A stretch of DNA of 64,000 nt from Hemileia vastatrix (GCA_030280995.1 JASXTE010000004.1:13844501-13908500), one strand, 5' to 3'. Positions 46,766 through 61,524 are shown, counted from the first letter of the stretch. Made by a program: numbers and translations. The notes: a model not told the origin generated them from the sequence alone.

Positions 46766-49700
46766 TGGGCACTGTACTTAGTTATGTAGTAGAGTATATA
46801 TACTGTGGTCATGGCAGCTGCTGTTCTCTGGTTCTTTCTGGAGTTCTATATGCTGACACTGTGCCACAGGTTATGGGCTTTCCCCATGGGCACTGAAACG
46901 TCAGACATAGCCACTCCACTCCATTTACACAAGTGCAAAGCTAATAAAAGAAAGACCCCCAGCTTATGCCTGCTACAGACTCTCCTTCTGCTGGTAAAAG
47001 CTCAACATCCTCATCAATCTTAAAAAGGGAATTAAAAAACCTTGATATCCCTCCCCACCTCACTGACACATCATTATCATCCTCTCCACTTCACACCACC
47101 AGTCATCTTCTCTCTCTAATATGAAATCATCATCTGCTTCTCTATCTTGTAAAACCCCCATTACTGAGCTTGAGTTAAAAGCCCCAATAAGTACCTCACC
47201 ACCACTTATCACCATCACTGCTGTGGAAGAAAAAACCATGGCCACACCACCCTCCCCTATACTTTCTGCCACACCTGATTCATGCCTGACAAGTACATCA
47301 GCCTCTCCCAGCTAAACCCTGAAAATTGCCCTGGCAGTGGCTTAAATTCAAGATCTACTGACTGATGTCAAATGCTGCCAACATGTCCTTGGACACATAA
47401 TGAATTTCATGGCACATAACCCCTGTTTGAGGCCAAGTGGTGACAATTGGAATGACTGGCAAAAAAAATGTTTTCCTATATGAAAAACATTATGGGAACC
47501 AGAGCATATACCCTCAAGGACAATGTCACACCCAACCAGGACCTCAATTTCCTGAGTCATTTCCTGATGTTGAACTCCTTAGCTGACAACCTCCAACACA
47601 AGATCTCAATGGACTGGAGATATCATCAAGTGTATCTCTTCCTGGTGGGCAAATATAACAAACCAACACATACCTCACTCATTTCCATGGTTGTCAATCT
47701 GCTCAATATCTGTTCTCAAACTATTGCATCTTCCAAGGAGTGTCTCAAAACACTTGAATCTGGAACTGATTCCCTAAAACGCCAAATAAAATCAATGAAT
47801 ATGGATAAATTTCACTTCCTCATGGTGCACGCTCTCATGCCTCATTCAATGAGTGACTTGTATGTTGAACTTGACCACCACAAAGACTTTGCATCACTTT
47901 CAATTGAGGACTTGTGCCAGATTATCCCAAACCTCAAACATAATTGTGCTGATTGTCAGGAAAGGGTTTTTGACTCATCTACCACCCTAACTGCTGATGC
48001 AAATTTTAATGCTGTGGTGGGTTCACCTTGTAAAGCTGATTGCATTTTCCCAGAAAATGCACAATGTCTATTTTTGGAATGCAAATGATCTGAACACTTT
48101 TTTTCTCAGTGTCCATACAACATTCATTCCCTTTTCTTCTTGGTCAGGCTTTACCACTTTTGAGAATGCAATAATCAGAGAAGAGGAAATCCAAATGAAA
48201 TTATCAATGTCCCTTTTTTCATCCAAAAAGTTTCCCAATACAAGGCCAAGAAGTTTTGATTTAAAAAAATCACATGACAATCATGGTGGCCAATATAGAA
48301 GCCTTGTACAATGCCCTGGAAATGCTTGATTTGAATAGTTTCAAGCAACCTACAGGGGATGATGATAATATGATTGCTATAATTGATAGTGGTGTCAATC
48401 AACATGTGACTGGAAATGTGAGCCTCCTAAAAACGTTTAGGATTTTAAAAAACCCTATTTATATTTAATTAGAAACTAAAGCCCCCTCTTCTTTCATCAT
48501 TGGCATATGCAACATTAAACTAATGGGCAGAAATATTAAAATCATTACAATAAAAAATACGTTATGCTGTCCTGATCTTAGAAAAACTCTGATATTGTTA
48601 TTTGACTTAGTTATCTTTGGTTTTGCATTTGGGTTATTGTCAGATCATAAAAATTTATTAATCTTCTTTAATGATTGATTAATAATGGAGGGTCGTTTGT
48701 AAGACAAACAACACCATTGGGTACTAAATGTAATTACTAATGTTCCCAGAAATGCATCATTATTGTCACCCTATTCCTTTTATTCCCTTCAGCCTTCTCT
48801 TTTGTGTGTTTTAAAAAAGAATATACGTATAAATTGCCCACCAGCAGAAGAAAGTTCACTTATGGATTGGAACAGAGGATTGGGTCATGTAAGTGGATGG
48901 GTGATCAAGCAAGTCCTCTCTTCTGGTACTGGTCAAGGTTTACCACTGAAGCTCCCCCCAGGGAATTGATTGCCATGAATTCCTGATTGCTAAAATTACC
49001 AGATGACCTATGGAAACTTAAAAATCCAGACCTGAATCCTTGTTGAGTTTGATTGTGGGTGTTTTTATAGGTCCTATGGATACAACTGTGAATGGTGCTA
49101 GGTGGGCAGCAATTTTCAGTGAAAGCTCAACTTCTTATGGAGAACTTTTCCTACTGAATTCCAAATCAGAAGAAACTGTGTTCTTCATTTCATTCTATAG
49201 AAATCTGAAAAATGTTACTAACAGTAAACATCAGGTTTTGTGACAGTTGGTGGGGGGATGCACAGTAAGAAAATGGCTCAGTTTCTCCATAATATTTGTT
49301 CCACACATGTGATTTCCTGTCCTCATCACCATGAAACAAAATACTACTGCTGAGCATTTTAATAAGAAAGTGGGAAATATGGCATGTAAAAACTTGCAGA
49401 GTGTTTTGGGGGTTTAGCCTACAAATGGGAAACACATGTTCATAACTACATCCCCAATATCAAAACAGGTGATAAACCTCCCTCTGTCTTATTCTCAACT
49501 GCAACATAAATTACTCTTACTTCAGGATTTTTGGTGAGAAAGCATTTGTACACATCCACAAAGAAACTTGTTGAAAATTTGATCAACATGCTCTCTTGTG
49601 TCAATGTGTTGGATACTCTAACAAAAATTCTGCTTGGAATTTATGGAATGAGAACTCCAACACCTTTTTTGAATCATAAATAGCAACTTTTCCTGGAGAT

Positions 49701-49996
49701 TATCTCCCAGTGCACAATATTTTCCACCAGTCCCCACAAAAAGGATCCCTCCAGTTAATCCTAAACCAGACTCAAATAAGAGACTTCAAAGACAAGCTGA
49801 CTCTCCTTGTGCAAAACAAATGGTCTCTGCTACTTCAAAAACAATTTATGACCCATACTTCAATAATTCCACAAACTCATTTACAGGAAATGATCTCCCT
49901 GGATTACCAAAGTTGGAAACAGACATGTAAAGATGAGCTGAAGAACTTGAAAAATATGGATGTGTGGTATGAAGAAAAACTACCATCAGTATAGAA
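46766..49996 (+). mobile_element. Degenerate, truncated third copia (same family as 34470-39735)
   Basis: A partial 5' LTR (46766-46868, ending TGACACTGTGCCACA) is followed by GGTTATGGGC, a gag with stops (47468-48088; MDKFHFLMVHALMPHSMSDL), protease IIDSGVNQHVTG with Val in place of Ala, pre-integrase LMDWNRGLGHVSG, integrase GPMDTTVNGARWAAIF, and the RT start LKNMDVWYEEK near 49960. The second copia has LANMKNMDVWYEEK at the matching place. Numerous stops and frameshifts are present and the 3' half is missing from 49996 on. Confidence 0.82.
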
Positions 49997-50835
49997 AAAT
50001 ATTTCTATAATGCTATACTATAGACGCTATCTGAGATGGATTGATTCTTCTTTTTAAAATAATTTTAAAAGTAGAACCTTCCACTATAATATATAAAGAA
50101 AGTGTAATAAAGAAGTATGCAAGTGTGGTGGAGAAAGAAGAGTAGAATAAAATATATATAAGAATCTAAACATAGAATTAATATATTTTAATATAAGTAA
50201 TCTTTCTGATGGCTAGATTTATTCTTAAGAAGCACTAGTATTTTCAGTAAATTCTTCTTTGAAGCACTCTTGCTAGTACTTTCCTTACTTTAGTAATAAT
50301 ATAACTCTACAGTGCTACTTCTTGCTATGTACAACCAATATGCACAAGAAATACAAAATATATAAACATCTTTCTTCAAAAGCTCTTACTCAACTACTAT
50401 ACTATTATTATTATTTATTTTCTTTCTATCTGTATTAATTTCAATTTTTATAAAAGGGTGTTTTCTCTTTTATATACCCTATATGATCAGCAGCCTTCTC
50501 CTATGCTCTCTTCTCCTACTGGGTTTCCAACACAAGTTCAACGCTAGACTAAGTATATCAAATGGTATAAAAATTATCTCAGTAATCTGATTATAGCATT
50601 TGAATAAGTCTGTTCTAATAGTGTCTGAAACACACACACAAAATCAACTATTAGCACCTTACACAACAACTATCCTTAAATACCCTACATTTCCTGAGAT
50701 CCCTGACTGCATAATGAGTACTGTACTGCCTTCTTTTTAAGACCTACAAAGGCAGACTACTAATAGCACTAACACTAGCCAGAGATGGGACTGACTATTC
50801 TAAGCACAGAAATGAGACTAACTAAGAATTACTAT
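49997..50835. other. Pyrimidine-rich and AT-rich DNA, no gene
   Basis: No coding potential recognised. It is somewhat C/T-rich around 50460-50800 and could be LTR remains. Confidence 0.5.
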
Positions 50836-50950
50836 CACCACACAATATGGGGGGTGGACTTGCTAGCAAGTGTGCAAGGTTGAGCCTAAATTCACATCTA
50901 ATTGAGCACACCTTGAGGTAATGATGAGACAATAAGGAATAAAGTGTTAA
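50836..50950 (+). mobile_element. Left end of a CACTA-type element related to the MITE
   Basis: CACCACACAATATGGGGGG, then GGACTTGCTAGCAAGTG and ATTGAGCACACCTTGAGG, matches the left ~100 bp of the MITE at 16801. No matching right end with the TGCTAGCA core was found downstream, so this is a solo end or its partner is lost. Confidence 0.75.
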
Positions 50951-53900
50951 AGTAAATTGAACCTCTGATGAAGCTATCTTGATTATTTATTGAAGTACAT
51001 GTGAATTTTTTTTGAAACAATGTTGAAGCATTAAAAACACAATTATGTAATCATATGTTGAAATCAGCCCTCCCCACAGCTAAGCCAGTCTGGAAGGCTA
51101 CACAATTTTAAAAAAAACTTTTAATTTGTTGCATGTAAAACTAGACACACCCCAATCTATATTTAAAGAAAAGTGATATTAAATGTTCAAAGAATTATAC
51201 TTAATTGTTAATATATGGTGAAATTATAAGGCACTATAGTAAATCATTCAAGAAAAATATTTTGGGAATTAACATCTTCTATTAAATTTCCCTAGTAATA
51301 ATTTGAAACTAAAATTTAATTCTAATTATTCAAAAAGATTTTATTAACCATTATTAATATTTAAGATATCTGAAAAATGTAAAACACTTATAAAAATGAA
51401 GAAAATAATAATTTGGTGATAAAATTAGGCTCTAATATAAATATCTATTCTATTTCCTATTCAATTAATAAAAAATATATGCATGTAATAATATTTTTTA
51501 CAATATATTAACCCTTTTTCTTCAAAATATGAAAAAAAAAAGACATAAAAAGAAGTTTTATTAGATTTAATATTACAAAAATAGTTTGTTTGATATATAT
51601 TTTTTTGGAGTTGATTCCTTTCCTTTTTCCATGCTATATAACATATTTCTCATGTTTTATAATTATTTTATTTTTTAGAACACTATTACTTACCTCTCCA
51701 TTCCTACCTTCTGTCTTACATAAAAATTATCTTCAATAATATTCCCCTATTGAAAATTTATATTATTTTCTCTCAACGCAATTATTTCCATGATTTTAAA
51801 CCCTTTCTTATGCTATCAAACGCTCTCTGACCCTTTAAAGTATCCCTAACCCTTTCCACTTCTTCCCATCCCTATTTATCACCTCCCCAGACATTTATTC
51901 CTGTTATAGCTCATAGAAAACAAGTGGAGTTTTTTGAGAAGGAAATGAAAAGTGATTGATGCGAGGGTAAGTGAAGCAAAAGGCTAAGGGTGATAATAAA
52001 AATGAAGATGTGGTTTTAAAAAAATGGGTAGAGAGGGAAGTAAAATAGGTTTAAAGAGGCCATAAATATTATTGAGGATAGAAAAAGGGATCAGAGTGTG
52101 TTTGATTGTTGATTGAAGGGTATTGGAAGGAGTGGGGAGCAATTTTATTTGACAAGAAACAGTTTACGATTTGTGGGATAGCGAGTGAAAGAAAAAGGTT
52201 GAGAGAAAAGTGAAAGGTGAAAAGAAGGTAGAAAAACATTTGTTAAGAAAATATGATCACATATAAAGGTACTAGTAAGAGTGAGAAAATTAGAAAATTT
52301 GGTGTAGAAAAATTGAAATACGAGTTTTTTTAAAAAAAGAGGGTGGATGCTATTGTAGTACCAAACATCAGAATCCACCTTCATCTTATATTTTTTACTA
52401 CAGAAGAAGAATTATTTCAATCATATGAATACTGAGTTATGGCCTTAAATTCATCCCCCTGTTATACTAAAGAGGAGACTTCCAATTTAAATTTAACTGA
52501 AATAAAATTCTAGTTTAAGGCATTTTATAGATCTTTATTAACTTAAGATACATAAGTTTTTACTACTTATATCAATAATAAAATTGAAAAAATCAAAAGT
52601 AATGAAATAGTGAAATTAATCAATACAGAGTAATAAATTCCTTATTTCCAATAATTTCATTTAATGAGGATAGTAATCATAAATATCTTTGAAAAATCAG
52701 TCAAATTTTATTATCTATAAAATATTTTGAGAAGAAAACCTACAATAAACTCATAAATCTCAAAGATATTTAGTAAAATATAGAAGAAGGCATTTACATT
52801 AAATTAAATTTATAATTAAATATTATTCCAGATATTTAAACATGAGTTTTGGGAGGAACTTATTAAATTTTAATATTCTATAGTGTCAGGCTGAGGTCAA
52901 GTAAAAAGATGTGAACTAGCTTGAATGATCAGTTGTCTCAAAGATTTTAATGGTCCTATATGAATACTGTAGTAAAAATCCAATAAGTATTAAAATATAA
53001 CTTAATATAAGGGTCTCAGTAATTCTAATCTCACTAATTATATATGGCTTACAATATTTATAGTTGGCAGAAAAATAGATTTAATAAATTCAGATAATAA
53101 TCAAAGACTTTATGAGTACTATTAATATGTATTGTAATTGTATTGGTTATATGTTTAAATTGTAATGATAAAGAATGCAGAAAATAAGACCAAAAACCTC
53201 CTCCTTTTATATACAATTACTTCCCCAATGACTCCTACAATTTTCCAGATCAATACAAAATTAATGGTTCCTCATTCTAGCCAATATACATTTTCAGAAC
53301 CAAAAAGAGTGACTAGTAACATAATAAGAATGATATCAACTGCCAAAATCCTGTAGTAATAGGGATAATCCATCAAAAACAAAGAATAAGCAAAAAAGAG
53401 AGTATATGCATATTATACATTAATATAAAAGGCTAAATAAAGGAAAAATTAAGAATAATTTATAATTAATAATAAGGGGGATTAACTGTAGAAATGTTGG
53501 GGCTAATCATGACATTATACTACATGAAATACCCATTCAAAAATAACCAAAATTGACTGAGAAACCACCAAAAAACCCAAAAAAGGGCATGAGATGTGGG
53601 GTAGCTACATGCAGTCCTTGGCAGGTGTTTGCACGAGTAAATCCTTGACTAATTTAGGCAAATTTAAGCGTGGTAGTGAAGTAAAGCTCCAATAATGAGG
53701 TTATTAATGAAGTTAGTGCATATAAAGAGGGTCTATGCATTTATAATTAAGCTAGGACACTAAATAAGTGCCTGTTGCCTATTTTAGTGTGTTTCCCCAC
53801 AGTGGACGTAGAATGTGGGGTAACTATAGTGTGAAAAAAGCTAACTTTGCTAAAAATGAAGCTATTCACACAAAAAAAATGCAGGCAGTATGTGGCCAGT

Positions 53901-54671
53901 ACACAGAAGCCATTTCTGGCATAAAAAACACCAAATTTGAAAAGTGTTATTTTTATGCATTTGAGTAGCCAAATCAATATTCCTGACCAAGAAAAATTGA
54001 TCTGACAAAGCACATTTTTAATATTATTAAATTTATAGTGCATATAATGAACTTTTAAGTGATTTAAAGCACATTTCTTTATTTTTACATAAAACAATGA
54101 AAATAACAGCTTTAAGTGTACTTAAAAATTATGTAGCCTTATACTTAAGGTTCTTAATATTGCCCTAACATATTCCAACTTAATATTAAGTACATAAGAC
54201 TTATAAAAGGTGGATATATGGGTGTATATAAGGTGTTATAATGGCATTATTTGTATATTATCATCATTTTACTTATGTATACTGTTTGCGTACTTTAATT
54301 TATTGCTCCCATGTATAGTCCATGTGTTTAACATAACTTATAAGTACTTTTTACTCAGTCCAGGGAATATCCAGGCTGAAATATAGTGTGATTATTATCA
54401 GTTACTGATGTTATTCCTAATCTCCATACAATTCTACTTAAAATTTCATACAAAAACTTTTTACATTTTTTAAATTTGAGAGTCAACTTTTAGTTTTTAT
54501 ATAACCATCTACAAAAAAATTAATTCAATTTATTTTCAATAAATTGAAATACATTTTTTAATGTATTTTTTTAATGTTCATCCTTCTATTTCCAAGGTAA
54601 TTTTTTTTCAAAAACATTATGTTAATAAACTCATATCTTTATAAATTTTTTAGTATCTTATCACAAGGTTA
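50951..54671. other. Long AT-rich stretch without recognisable genes
   Basis: Only short frames without domains; many local poly-A/T runs. Nothing resembling a transposase, LTR or RNA gene was recognised. Confidence 0.6.
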
Positions 54672-54676
54672 ATATC

Positions 54677-55466
54677 TGTCAAGGGGTGCTTTTGGTCTAG
54701 AAGCTTGGTTCGAGGTTTATACAAGGAAGTTTAGGGTTTTATTGAACTCTCAAAGAATAGTACATATTTCTTTAATCAAAATAATTGTTTTACTCAAATA
54801 AAAGAGGTAGTTATAAGATATCAATATAAATTATAGATTAGAATTACGGTGTTGTAAATAATAAAGTTATAAAATATAGGAATAAATGTATTGTTGTGAG
54901 TGTAATAGTAACGTAAGTAATAAAAGAATGATTTGAAAAGTACAAAGTAAGAGGCCTTTTATAGGCAAAACATGAGGGAACAAAATATACGGAATTTACA
55001 CCATATATTGTAAGCATGTGAGAAAAAGAATGACTGAAAGGAGTACATATATGACACAAGAGTTAAATAAACTGGTACTTCAACAAGGACATCAAATTTA
55101 TTAGCAATAAAGTTTGAGTTCCTTGGACTGTCACAATTAATTACACAATAATTAATTAATTATATTACTTTCATGGGATTCCAGATCTCTCACTGAGGCA
55201 ATATAATTGTTTTAAAGTTTTTTTATTATAATTTTATTATTAAATTCTATTCTCATTGACTTATACCATTGAGTACGGTGTTAGGGAGTAAAATTGTAAG
55301 GGACATTTTATTTACACTAATTAATTATATTACTTATTTTACTTACTAGTTAATTGTAAGTAATTCTTAAGTAGGTAATTAATTATTAGTAAGAAGAAGG
55401 GGCGTGGCTTCAACTCTGTAAAATAATTAATTATTTTACTGGTTAAGTCTAGTAGCCTGCCTGACA
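54677..55466 (-). repeat. 3' LTR of the gypsy element
   Basis: Matches 62584-63373 along its length with scattered substitutions. It contains the palindromic AATTAATTAATTATATTACTT region and the GAAGAAGGGGCGTGGCTTC block near its end. Confidence 0.92.
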
Positions 55467-55515
55467 CTCCCTCACTCTAAAAAAACAATAAAAAAAATGC
55501 TATGATTTTTTCTTT

Positions 55516-58500
55516 TTATACTTTTTTTAGTAGAGTGGGAAGATTAGATATCTCCTTCCCAGGTATCCAAGAATCATATTCAGATGATTTATTCTTGAAT
55601 CTCAATGAATATTCTGTACCTTTTTCAGCAGTGACAATTCTGTCATTTAGAATTTTTTCAATTTCTTCTGTTTCAGTGATTTCATTTGGGGTTTTCTTTG
55701 GTCTTCCCCTCCTTTTTGGAAATATATCACTATTGGATGTGTAATGTTTCAAAAGAGATATTGGAAAAACAGGATGTTTTCTGTCATATGGAGGATAAAA
55801 AATAACCTCAACTGCATTATCTCCAATCATTCTTCTAACAACAAATGGACCAACAAATGGATCTTTCAATTTGTTATTACCTTGTAAGTTGAAGTGGACT
55901 GTAGAAATCAACACTTCATCACCCTTTTTAAAAGTGTATTCTTTATGGGATTTGTCCCATCTCTTCATCTCATATTCAAATGATTTTTCAATACATTTTT
56001 GAGCATGATTTCTGAATAGTTGTTGCATTTGAAGAAAAGATTTTACACCAGGATGTATATCCAATTTAGGTATTTTGTTATTGAGAATTTGGGCAGGAGT
56101 ATTTGGAACATATCTAAGCCAGAGCTCAAAAGGCTTTCTTTGAGTAACAGAATAAACAGTGCTATTATAAGCAAATTCCAACCCAGGAAGTAAGGTAACC
56201 CAATCATGAGTATATCTGTCATTATCTTTATACTCAAGGCCAAAGGCACAATACCTTCTAATCATTTCTTCTAAAGTCTGAATCATTCTTTCAGCTAAAC
56301 CATCAGTCTGTGGATGATGGGCAGTAGAAATTTTCAGATCACAGCCACAAACATCCATCAGAGACATCCAAAATTCAGAAGTAAATTTAGGGTCTCTGTC
56401 AGAGATTATGGCTTTAGGAAAACCAGCAGTATTAAACATATGAGACCACCATAAGAAAGCTAATTCTTTAGTGGAAAAATCCTTGTGAGTAGGGATAAAT
56501 TTACACATTTTTGTGAATCTGTCCACAATAACCGAACAAGAGTTATAACTGTCTTTACCAGCAATAGGTAACCCTGTTACAAAATCCATGTTTATTATCT
56601 GCCATGGTGCATCAGGAGGTTCAATATGTTGCATTGATCCTGCTCTTTTACCAGTTAATCTTTTTGATTTTTGGCAAGAATCACAAGACTCAACATATAA
56701 TTTTGTGTCTTCAGACATATTAACCCATCAAGCAGTGTTCTTAATTCTGATAATTGTTTTTTCAAGATCAAAATGTCCAGCTAATATGTCATCATGACAA
56801 ATTTTCAAGATGATTTCTTTCATAGAAGGAGGAATAACAATGACATTACTCAACTTTCTTCCATAATATAGATATCCTTCATCAATTGAAAATTTACCTT
56901 TTTCCAAAGCTTTTTGGTACTTTGGTGGAAGGGTTTTAATTAATGCTTGTATTGAAGCATTCTTTGGATCATTTAATATGGTGCATAACTTTCTCAAGTC
57001 AGTTTCCTTATCATATGAATCCAGAATAAGCTGTAATAGCTCTTCCTCCATATCAACCACATATATCCCATGTATATGAATAATTTCATCCTCAGGATCA
57101 TACGCAGGATTTGAGTCATTATTTGGTAAAGGTAACCTAGATAACATATCCATATTTGAGTGAACAATACCAGCCCTATGAATAATTGTCATTCTTCCTC
57201 TGTACTCTTGAACAGCCAACTGCCATCTGAACATATGTCTGTTAGGTGTTTTCAAGTTTAAAAGGGATTTAACTGCACTGCAGTCAGTGACAAGTTCAAA
57301 TTTCTGGTCATCTAGGTAATAATGAAGCTTTTCTAGAGCCCATACTACAGCTAAACACTCTAATTGAGTAGCACCATATTTTAATTCACTATTTCTCAAG
57401 GTTCTTGAAATATAACAAATTACTAGTTCTGCAACTTTATCATTTATCACTTGTTTTTGATGGAGGGCAGCACCAAGACCAATGAAACTGGCATCAGTGT
57501 ACAAAACAAATGGTTGATTAAAGTCAGGTAAAGCAAGAATTGGTGTTGACATCAAACAGTGTTTCATAGTGTCAAAGGCTCTTTGTCTTTCACTATTCCA
57601 GACAAAAGCAACATCCTTTCTAGTTAATTGGGTAAGGGGTAAAGCTATGACTTGGTAATTTTTAATATACTGTCTATAGTATCCACACATTCCCAAAAAA
57701 CTTTGGAGCTCTCTCACTGTAGTACGAGCCTTCACCTGTTGTATGGCTGCCACTTTGTTCTGGTCAACACATATCTGTAAGCCTGAAACAACATGACCAA
57801 GAACTTTTAAAGAATGGAAACCAAATTTACATTTCTTCAAAGCAAGTGTCCTATTTATTTCATCCATTTTCTGGAATACTTTACACAGGTGGTTAAGATG
57901 GTCCTCAAATGTTTTTGAGAATATAATGATATCATCAATATAAACCATCAGCCATCCTTCAATTATCTCTTGATGGAATGTGTTATCCATGACTTTTTGG
58001 AAAACTGAAGGGGCATTTTTAGGGTCAAATGGCATCCAAATATACCTATAAATACCCATATGAGTGAAAATCATCAGAAAGTTCTGAAAATTTTTCTCAA
58101 CAGGTACCTGGTGATATCCTTTGTTACCATCCAAACAGCTGATATATTTAGCACCCTGTAAAGTAGCATGTATAGAGCTAATTGTAGGTAAAGGGTAGAT
58201 ATCATCAACAGTATAAGTATTTAGTGCTCTATAATCACCACATAATCTGGCTTTATCTTTCTCATAAGAAATAAGGACAGGTGAGATAACACAATGTTTA
58301 GGTGTTTCAACTACCTTTTCAATAATATTCATTTTTAAAAGGGTAGAGATATTGTCTTCAATATCTTTTCTCTTTGTGGGGGAAGCAGGTTAAGGCTTCT
58401 TCTTTAAACTAGGTGGTATATCAGTTAATGGGAAAGACAATGAATGTTTCATTTCCTCTTTAACTAATCCCATTTCATGTGATCCATGAGCAAAGGCCAT

Positions 58501-61500
58501 AGGAAAAGACTTTATCAAGTTAATGATGGAATCTTTATCCTTACCAGAAAGTTGTTCTCCAAAAGAGGCATTTTCAATTTCAGAAAAAAGGGCATGCATC
58601 TCTTTTGTAGATCTTCCTTTACATTGAACCACAGAATTACATGTGTTTAATTCTGGTTTCAATAATTTTTTAGGGGAGGAAATCATAAATTTTCTATTCC
58701 CATTCATCCCCATTGTGAAACATTGATTTGAGGGATCCAATTTTATGCCATACTTGGTTAATATATCATTCCCTACAATAAACCAATTTCTTAAGTTATC
58801 ATTCTTCATGAGAACAAAATCACAAATAGCTCTTACAAAACCATGGTTATATTTAAAAAACACTGTGGCTTTGTATTTACCAATGGGGGACAAAACAGAG
58901 CCATAACCTCTCCAATTTTCAGAAATTATAGGCATCAGTTTTGATTTATAGTCTTGATCCACTGAATCAAGTTCTCTTTCAGAAACTACACTTCCTCCAG
59001 CTCCAGAATCTAGAACAACTTCAATGCTGGTTCCATTAATCAAGACTGGTGCCTTGAGAGGGGTAATAAAAATTGAGTTATCGTCAATGTTCTTTATGAT
59101 CTCAGCATCCTCAACTGTAGATAAAGCATTATTATCAATATCAATAGTATTTAAATAATGAATATCCTCTTCAAGAATCAAGATTTCTTGTTGAGATTCA
59201 TATGAAATATTGCTGGCACAATCACTTGATGTATCATCCAGTGCCACTGTGTCATCAGCATGCTCCTCTGTTTGTTCTACAAGATTTATCTTCTTGTCAC
59301 AAACATGGCCTTTCTGCCAAGGCTTGTTGCACTTGAACCAAGTGTTTTTTGCATACTTCGTTGGTGCAACAGGGGCAGAAGGTTTACCAGCCTTTTCCAG
59401 AGGTTTCTGTTGGTAAGTGGAGGGTTTCTCCAAAGGGGTCCTAGGAATGAATCTTCTGGCATCATACTTACTGTTTAGAAGTATCTCATTGCAAGTATTA
59501 ATGAAAGAGGAGGGTTATTTGGAGAACTCAGTCCTAGCCACTATCAAGTCTCTCAGAGACATTGGTAATTTATAAAGGATCCTGTCCTTCCATAAATCAA
59601 ACTCCATATTTGGGTCCATTTCCCTTAAGATTTTTACAAGTTTCATTAAAAACTCAATAGGTTTATCAGTAGAAGAGCTATATATAGTCTCCTCATACTG
59701 CCTTTGTTGAGCCATTCTGAACTTGGAGCCACCAAATTGTGCTTTAATTAATTTCTTCCAATCCTCCCATGAGTAGTAATTCCCATCCAGGAGAACAGAT
59801 TCATACCACATCAGGGCAACATTAGTGAACAAAGATATTAACTTGGACACAATTTACTCATCTGGGAGTTTGTAAGAATTTTTTAAGTTATCAATTCTGC
59901 AAATAAATTGTTGCCAATCAGAGGAAGAATCACCATCAAATGTAGGATATTGGTCAAGTTTTGGCCAATTCTTTTGATTTGAAGGAGTCTCCTTAGTACT
60001 AGCTTGTTTCTGAGTAAGAAGCAGCTTCAATTTCTCTAATTGGGCTGAAATCTCATTGTTTAATCCTTCTGTTGCAGATCCTGGTGCATCATCAGTCTTT
60101 GATGGAAACTGAGTGTTATCAACAGGTATTTCTGGAGCTATTTTTACTTTAGATGAACTAGCCACAGGTACTATTTGAGCATCCTGCACTATATGTTCCT
60201 TCACAGAAATTTCAGAATATTTCTGGTCATTCAACAATGAGTTCAATTTTTCTTCAATGGTTGTTAGTCTTGTTTTCATTCTTGGAAGACTAGATAAACT
60301 CTCATTGATAGTTGCAAAAGATAACTGATTTTTATTTTGAAAAGATGACAAATTGTCATTCAATATTTTCAGATTTTTCTTATCTATCTCCACCTCCTGG
60401 CAACAGGCAGATACAGTATCTTTTAGTTTAGAAAAATCATTTTTTATATTTTGTCATAAAGCAACTTTCTTTTCATGAGTTGCTTTGTAATGAGACAATT
60501 CATCAGAGACTCTCTGTGATTCACATCTTAATGCTTAATAATCCTGATCAGTTAACAAACTATTATATCTCTGAGTCAATTTCATATTGTTCATTATATG
60601 ATTTTGTTTGGCAATAATATCTCTCAAGTACTCATCATTAATTCTTGCTACATCTGGAGTGTTTCTCAATAAGGAAACTGAGTAACTTTCCAGACTCTCA
60701 TAGAACTCAGGGTCAAGAGTTTCATCAATTACAGCCATTTCAGGGTTTATCATTGAGGTAGCAATTAAAAGTAATGGATTAGATACATGAGATATCTGTC
60801 TACTGCTCCCAGCCTCTACTGGTCTCAAGGTGTCTTCTTTCCTCTCAGATTTACCTGAAAGAACAGAATCAGCCGCAAGAAAAGGCACTTGAGAATCAAT
60901 AGAGGGACATACCAGGGTTTGCTGGGTATCACCATATTGGGCTTTCTTCTTCTTTTGCCTCCTTGATAGGGGTGGGGAGGTGTGGGGTTGACCTGGTTGG
61001 GCCTTGATGGACCTGCCCGAGGTAACTGATGCTAATTTTGAGACAGGTAGTCCCACTGAGTGTTTAACCAGTCCCACTGCCACTTGGACACCTCCACCTT
61101 TTCTTGGGACTGGGGAGCCAATTGTTGTTGATCCCTGGGAGGAAGAGGTTTCTTCTTCTCTTGAAGAAAGGTATCTATTCTTCTCACCTTTTCTTCCAGA
61201 GCATCTACCCTTGCCTTTAGTCTCAAGTTTTCTGTCCTTAGCTCCTTTATGTGAGTTGACAGATTCTTTACCTGTTGAGACAATGGCATCTTTTTTATCC
61301 TGAAGCCTTTTAGAAGCTCTTCTGGTGGGTTTATCATAGGCTTCTGATCCTGAGTTGTGTCCACTAGGATTTATACTTCTTCCATCTCTACATCCTGTTT
61401 GGGGCAATGATTTATTAGTCTGAGAAATTCTTCTTCTTAAAGGAGAACTTACAGAAGTAGGCTCATCATAATCAATCAAGTCCAGTTCTTCTTCACGTGC

Positions 61501-61524
61501 AGCAGAGCCACTTTGGTCAGTCAT
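55516..61524 (-). pseudogene. Gypsy gag-pol, one frame of about 2,000 codons with in-frame stops
   Basis: All pieces lie in the same minus-strand frame, so only stops break it (60532, ~60450, 59851, 59512, 58387 and 56725). Gag (61524-59515) has a basic Ser-rich N-terminus, then a capsid-like region (DWQQFICRIDNLKNSY, FTNVALMWYESVLLDGNYYSW) and a short Cys region (WFKCNKPWQKGHVC). Protease LDSGAGGSVVSE lies in 58390-59433. RT has RALNTYTVDDIYPLP and MVYIDDIIIFSKTFEDH (active YIDD); RNase H has LYTDASFIGLG. Integrase has an incomplete zinc finger, IINMDFVTGLP, ISDRDPKF and GLAERMIQTLEEM (D, D, E). A chromodomain-like C-terminus (IVTAEKGTEYSLRF, SWIPGKEISN) ends at 55516. Gag and pol share one frame without a shift site. 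Confidence 0.93.

Noticed and set aside
59512..60534. Alternative genetic code (TAA as Gln) to explain gypsy stops
   Set aside because: TGA stops occur as well, other elements decay in the same way, and the gene at 25109-26229 reads normally with standard stops.
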